Source of the DNA: an uncultured Prosthecobacter sp.
GTDB taxonomy: Bacteria > Verrucomicrobiota > Verrucomicrobiia > Verrucomicrobiales > Verrucomicrobiaceae
Reading direction: 5' to 3'
DNA length: 7,280 nt
NCBI GenBank assembly: GCA_937941745.1
Contig: CALDGV010000741.1
Coordinates: 1-7,280 of the forward strand
A program made the position numbers and the translations under genes. A model generated the notes under the pieces. It was not told the origin of the DNA. It saw only the letters and a list, made by a program, of their open reading frames with translations, and did no database searches. Positions 4,671 through 7,280 of this stretch are shown piece by piece (within the stretch, counting starts at the first letter, position 1; each line of letters starts with the position of its first letter).

Positions 4671-6169
4671 TTCAGTTCACCCAGGCGGAGCTCCTTTTCG
4701 ATCCGGGGCTGTCCCTCCACATCCAGGATGCGGAGAGTCAGCGTCGGGTCGGCTGCTTTCCAGTCGATGTGCAGAGTGCCCACATTTGGCTGATGGAAGG
4801 TCTTGGGCAGGCTGCGATTGGCATTTGCCGTGGGTGTGCCGCGAGAGTGCACCTGGGTCATCGAGCTGGCCGTGAGGTCATGCAGAGGGTAGGGGACGTC
4901 CTGGCGGTAGGTGGAGAACTCGCACCAATGGCGGTCGCCGCTGAGGAAGAGCACGCCAGAGGCACCAGTGCTGCGGATGAGATCGACCAGGCGGCGCTGC
5001 TCATGAGGGAAATTGGCCCAGCTTTCACTTCCGCTCGCCTCGGCAGCAAACTGGATGCTGGTGATGATGAGGCGGAGTTCCGCGGGCTGGCGGAGAACGC
5101 CCTCCAGCCACTTCCATTGATCGGGGCCAAGGAGGGTGGTACTGGTGTCGGTATGGGGAATGCTGGTCCCTCCGGGGCTGCCTTGGTCTTTGGGCACCTT
5201 GTTCAGAGGGCTGCGAAAGTAGCGGGTATCTAGCAGGACGACCTGGGTGCGCCTTCCTTCCGGGCCGAAGGTGCGCATCTGATACACCCCCTCCTGCTGG
5301 CGGCGAGGAGAGGACGCGGGCTCGCCGAGCCAGTTCCAGAATTCGGTCTGGGATTCCTTGCGTTTTGGGTAGTCGGCGCCGCCGTCGTTCACGCCGTAAT
5401 CGTGGTCGTCCCAGGTGGCGAGGATGGGTGCCTTGGCACGGAGAGCCTGGAAAAAGCTGCTCTGAGCCAGGGCCTGGTATTTGGCGCGCATGACACTCAT
5501 GTCCGAGGTGTCGGCGTAGATGTTGTCCCCCATGAAGAGGAAGAGGTCCATGGGCAGGGTGGCGGTGCGGTCGAGCATGGGATGCTCGGTTGTGTTGAGG
5601 CAGGAGCCAAAGACGACATCGCGCAGAGGTTCGGAGGGCCTGCCTAGCTCAAAAGGGAAGCTGGTTTCGCCAGGAAAAAGCACGGAGAACTTGGGATCTT
5701 GGAGCCCTTCGAGGTAGTTGCGAAACACCACGGCGAGCGGGGTCGCCTTCGTCGCCCGAATACGCCAGGCGGTGCTGCCAGCAGGTACGCGGGTCTGCCA
5801 AGTGCCGGTGAGGACGACGATGTCCTCTTCGGTCGTCAATGGGGCTTGGGCCTGTCCGGTGAAGTCAAAGGTGAACTCAGGGGTCACTGGGCCGCTGGGA
5901 TCGAACATGAACTCCACATAGCGTCGGGCCAGGTCGGCCGCCTTTTGCTTCATTTCTGCCCGAGCGGCTGGGCTCATGCCGGGCAGCACGGCGTTAAGGA
6001 GGGAGGGTTCCGCATTGGGATCCGCAGCAAAGCAACGGGGATCCACTTCCACCGTCACCGTGCAGGAGCCATCCTGGCTGAACCAGGTGCGCACGGGGAT
6101 GTCAGGCACAGGATGGGCCCCGGCGAGAATCGGAAGCAGCAGGCCGAGGAGGGTGGGAAGAAAGCGCAT
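4664..6169 (-). CDS. phoD: Secreted PhoD-family alkaline phosphatase/phosphodiesterase
   Basis: This is a calcineurin-like metallophosphoesterase of the PhoD family, expected to release phosphate from phosphomono- or diesters outside the cytoplasm. With the ATG at 6169 the product is 501 residues and begins with a Sec-type signal peptide (MRFLPTLLGLLLPILAGAHP); there is no twin-Arg motif, unlike B. subtilis PhoD. Residues about 20-180 form a beta-rich N-terminal module I cannot name. The catalytic domain follows: FGSC with C191, GDNIYAD with D215 and Y218, WDDHDYGVND with D254-D257 and N261, the ESWANFPHE segment, and SGDRHW with D412 and H414. These fit the metal-binding and catalytic positions of the family. 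A TTG at 6196 would add nine residues ahead of the signal peptide and is less likely. Neither start has a clear ribosome binding site. No Pho-box is obvious upstream. Confidence 0.85.
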   Translation of the reverse strand: MRFLPTLLGLLLPILAGAHPVPDIPVRTWFSQDGSCTVTVEVDPRCFAADPNAEPSLLNAVLPGMSPAARAEMKQKAADLARRYVEFMFDPSGPVTPEFTFDFTGQAQAPLTTEEDIVVLTGTWQTRVPAGSTAWRIRATKATPLAVVFRNYLEGLQDPKFSVLFPGETSFPFELGRPSEPLRDVVFGSCLNTTEHPMLDRTATLPMDLFLFMGDNIYADTSDMSVMRAKYQALAQSSFFQALRAKAPILATWDDHDYGVNDGGADYPKRKESQTEFWNWLGEPASSPRRQQEGVYQMRTFGPEGRRTQVVLLDTRYFRSPLNKVPKDQGSPGGTSIPHTDTSTTLLGPDQWKWLEGVLRQPAELRLIITSIQFAAEASGSESWANFPHEQRRLVDLIRSTGASGVLFLSGDRHWCEFSTYRQDVPYPLHDLTASSMTQVHSRGTPTANANRSLPKTFHQPNVGTLHIDWKAADPTLTLRILDVEGQPRIEKELRLGELKP

Positions 6170-6205
6170 GGACGGAAATTTGATCTTGTTTTGCAAACGG
6201 CAGTT

Positions 6206-6216
6206 CGATTGAATCG
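6206..6216. promoter_or_regulatory. Short palindrome CGATTGAATCG in divergent gap
   Basis: This is a perfect inverted repeat with 5-bp arms (CGATT/AATCG) around one central base. It sits midway in the 99-base gap between the phosphatase (minus) and the small exported protein (plus), where an operator for either gene could lie. The sequence is short enough to be chance. Confidence 0.25.
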
Positions 6217-6268
6217 TTCATCAAGACGCAGCACACATCGTTGCTCTACCACCCAACTCCACAAACCT

Positions 6269-6538
6269 ATGAAGAAAGCACTCGCACTGATCGCCGTCTC
6301 CACCCTTGCCCTCGGCTCCGCCTACGCGGGTTGCGGCAAGGTCGTCACCAACGAAGGCAAGCTGAAGTCCTTTGACTCCGCCACGAAGAAAGTCGTGGTC
6401 GAAGGCAAGGATGGCAAGGCCGCCACCATCACCCTGACCCCCTCCACGAAGGGTGCTGAAGAAGCTGAGAAGCTCGTCGGCAAGAACGTCAAAGTGGACA
6501 GCGAGCACGGCAAAGCCACCAGCATCGCCAAGGCCTGA
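6269..6538 (+). CDS. Small exported Lys-rich protein of unknown function
   Basis: This 89-residue precursor starts with a clear signal peptide: MKK, a hydrophobic core to residue 16, then SAYA before G21. The mature part, about 69 residues, has 13 Lys and alternating hydrophobic strands (KLKSFDSATKKVVVEG, ATITLTPS, KNVKVDS), suggesting a small beta-barrel of OB or SH3 type in the periplasm. Residue 22 is Cys in the context YAGC, close to but not matching a lipobox, so it may be a free periplasmic protein or, less likely, a lipoprotein. Third codon positions are strongly C/G biased, as in well-expressed genes. The ATG at 6269 has no Shine-Dalgarno site; an in-frame reading extends leftward to 5699 but that part is the antisense of the phosphatase. 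A strong terminator follows 30 bases later, so it is a single-gene unit. I do not recognise a named family. Confidence 0.82.
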   Translation: MKKALALIAVSTLALGSAYAGCGKVVTNEGKLKSFDSATKKVVVEGKDGKAATITLTPSTKGAEEAEKLVGKNVKVDSEHGKATSIAKA

Positions 6539-6567
6539 TCCGGTCTCTTGAATCGAGATTTCTACGG

Positions 6568-6597
6568 AAACCCGGCTGAAAAGCCGGGTTTTCTTTT
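6568..6597 (+). terminator. Strong rho-independent terminator
   Basis: A perfect 10-bp stem (AAACCCGGCT, 6568-6577, with AGCCGGGTTT, 6582-6591) is closed by a GAAA tetraloop of the stable GNRA type, and is followed by TTCTTTTG. It ends the transcript of the small exported protein and separates it from rpmH. Confidence 0.93.
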
Positions 6598-6647
6598 GTC
6601 TGAGAGGGTGGAATGTGAACAACTTAGCACCCAAGATGATCGGGCGT

Positions 6648-6675
6648 TTGACAAGCGGATGCGTCCGGCTAGTCT
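6648..6675 (+). promoter_or_regulatory. Candidate rpmH promoter
   Basis: A consensus -35 TTGACA (6648-6653) is followed after 16 bases by TAGTCT (6670-6675), a modest -10. Transcription would start near 6682, giving a leader of about 85 bases before rpmH. A 6-bp hairpin, CGCCCC/GGGGCG (6679-6684 with 6692-6697), lies at the very 5' end of that transcript. Position between a strong terminator and rpmH supports a promoter here; the exact -10 is uncertain. Confidence 0.45.
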
Positions 6676-6765
6676 CCGCGCCCCTGTTTCCGGGGCGGAC
6701 CCGTTTTCATCTCTGAAAGCCGCTTCGAGACCTGGTGACGTCCTTCGACTCCCCCATCCACGTTT

Positions 6766-6948
6766 ATGCCAAAAAGAACCTATCAAGCCTCCAAGCGCAC
6801 CCGCAAGAAGCAGTTCGGCTTCCGTGCCCGCATGAAGACCGAGAACGGCCGCGACATCCTTCGCCGCCGTCGCCGCGCTGGCCGCAAGCGCCTTGTTCCC
6901 AAGGGCGTCGAAGTGCACTTCAAGCGCCACGTCCAGCAGCACGCCTGA
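6766..6948 (+). CDS. rpmH: 50S ribosomal protein L34 with C-terminal extension
   Basis: L34 is a small, very basic protein of the large ribosomal subunit. Residues 3-45 show the whole family pattern: KRTYQAS, GFRARM (18-23), the NGRDIL block (27-32), a five-Arg run (33-37) and GRKRL (39-43). Bacterial L34 usually ends soon after this point at about 44-47 residues. Here the frame continues to 60 residues with a tail rich in His, Val, Lys and Gln (47-60). The tail could be a lineage feature lying on the rRNA surface. No Shine-Dalgarno site is visible before the ATG. The gene sits 30 bases before rnpA, the standard bacterial order, and the two are probably cotranscribed. Confidence 0.95.
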   Translation: MPKRTYQASKRTRKKQFGFRARMKTENGRDILRRRRRAGRKRLVPKGVEVHFKRHVQQHA

Positions 6949-6978
6949 TAGCGCGGGATCACGGCGTCTTTTCTGCCC

Positions 6979-7280
6979 ATGCGCCTTCCTTCCCGTCTCC
7001 GTTTGAAGGAGTCCCGTGATTTCGCGGCGATCAAGGCGCAGGGGCAAAGCCAGTCGGGCCGGTACTTTGTACTGGCCCTTCTTCGTGATGAGACAGTGCC
7101 GGATTTCCGCTTTGGTCTCGTCACCGGCAGGAAGATCGGCAATGCCGTCATTCGCAACCGGGTCCGTCGTCAGTTGCGGGAGATCATCCGGGAAAATCGT
7201 GCCGCCATTGCCCCGGGGATGAGATTTGTCACCATCGCCCGCTGGCGGGCCCCTCAGGCAGAGTTTGCGCAACTTCGGGA
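6979..7280 (+). CDS. rnpA: Ribonuclease P protein component (C-terminus outside window)
   Basis: RnpA binds the RNase P RNA and helps it recognise the 5' leader of pre-tRNAs. The frame opens with ATG at 6979 and remains open to the window edge, giving 100 complete residues of an expected 110-130. Diagnostic parts are the N-terminal RLKESRDFAAI, the FGLVTGRKIGNAV segment (45-57) and the RNR motif RNRVRRQLRE (59-68), the central RNA-contact helix. It lies 30 bases downstream of rpmH, the usual arrangement, and yidD/yidC would be expected next. As with rpmH there is no good ribosome binding site upstream. An antisense frame covers both genes but has no family resemblance. Confidence 0.94.
   Translation, partial: MRLPSRLRLKESRDFAAIKAQGQSQSGRYFVLALLRDETVPDFRFGLVTGRKIGNAVIRNRVRRQLREIIRENRAAIAPGMRFVTIARWRAPQAEFAQLR

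Noticed and set aside
5699..6268. An N-terminal extension of the small exported protein into the phosphatase region
   Set aside because: The same frame happens to stay open leftwards, but that part is antisense to phoD, and a proper signal peptide begins at the ATG at 6269.
6598..6765. A replication origin next to rpmH
   Set aside because: rpmH often lies near dnaA and oriC, but I find no TTATCCACA-like DnaA boxes, no AT-rich unwinding stretch and no dnaA gene here.
6562..7272. A 236-residue minus-strand frame antisense to rpmH and rnpA
   Set aside because: It runs through the strong terminator and two conserved housekeeping genes, and its composition is that of a shadow frame.

Overview
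The window looks like chromosomal DNA from a GC-rich member of the Verrucomicrobiota, possibly a Prosthecobacter/Verrucomicrobium relative. This is an inference from three things: the topoisomerase IV A subunit resembles the Bacteroidetes-type ParC rather than proteobacterial GyrA/ParC, the PhoD-like phosphatase is of a kind common in planctomycetes and verrucomicrobia, and the GC content and GC3 are high. No 16S rRNA or other decisive marker is present.

Layout. 1-545 (-): N-terminal part of a XylH-type sugar ABC permease, running off the left edge. 546-835: no ordinary gene, but three hairpins and a possible 13-codon leader ORF. 836-1069 (-): small orphan protein with a textbook ribosome binding site. 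1070-1264: divergent control region. 1265-1714 (+): DoxX-family membrane protein. 1730-2398 (-): secreted NlpC/P60-like protein with an aromatic heptad-repeat segment, convergent with doxX. 2399-2628: divergent control region. 2629-4656 (+): parC. 4664-6169 (-): secreted PhoD-family phosphatase, convergent with parC across 7 bases. 6170-6268: divergent control region. 6269-6538 (+): small Lys-rich exported protein closed by a strong terminator at 6568-6597. 6598-6765: rpmH leader and promoter region. 6766-6948 (+): rpmH (L34). 6979-7280 (+): rnpA, running off the right edge.

How the parts relate. rpmH-rnpA is the conserved housekeeping pair, normally followed by yidD/yidC. The other genes are mostly single transcription units facing each other or apart, so no large operon is visible. 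The main hint of shared control is a family of GGTTAACC-like palindromes found only in the two divergent gaps, at 1106-1180 and 2445-2475. They flank or overlap candidate promoters of the 77-aa orphan and the NlpC/P60 gene.

I see no CRISPR array, insertion sequence, tRNA or rRNA, and no clear evidence of a large undescribed system. The most original material is the NlpC/P60-like protein with its heptad repeats, the palindrome family, and the structured region ahead of the sugar permease.
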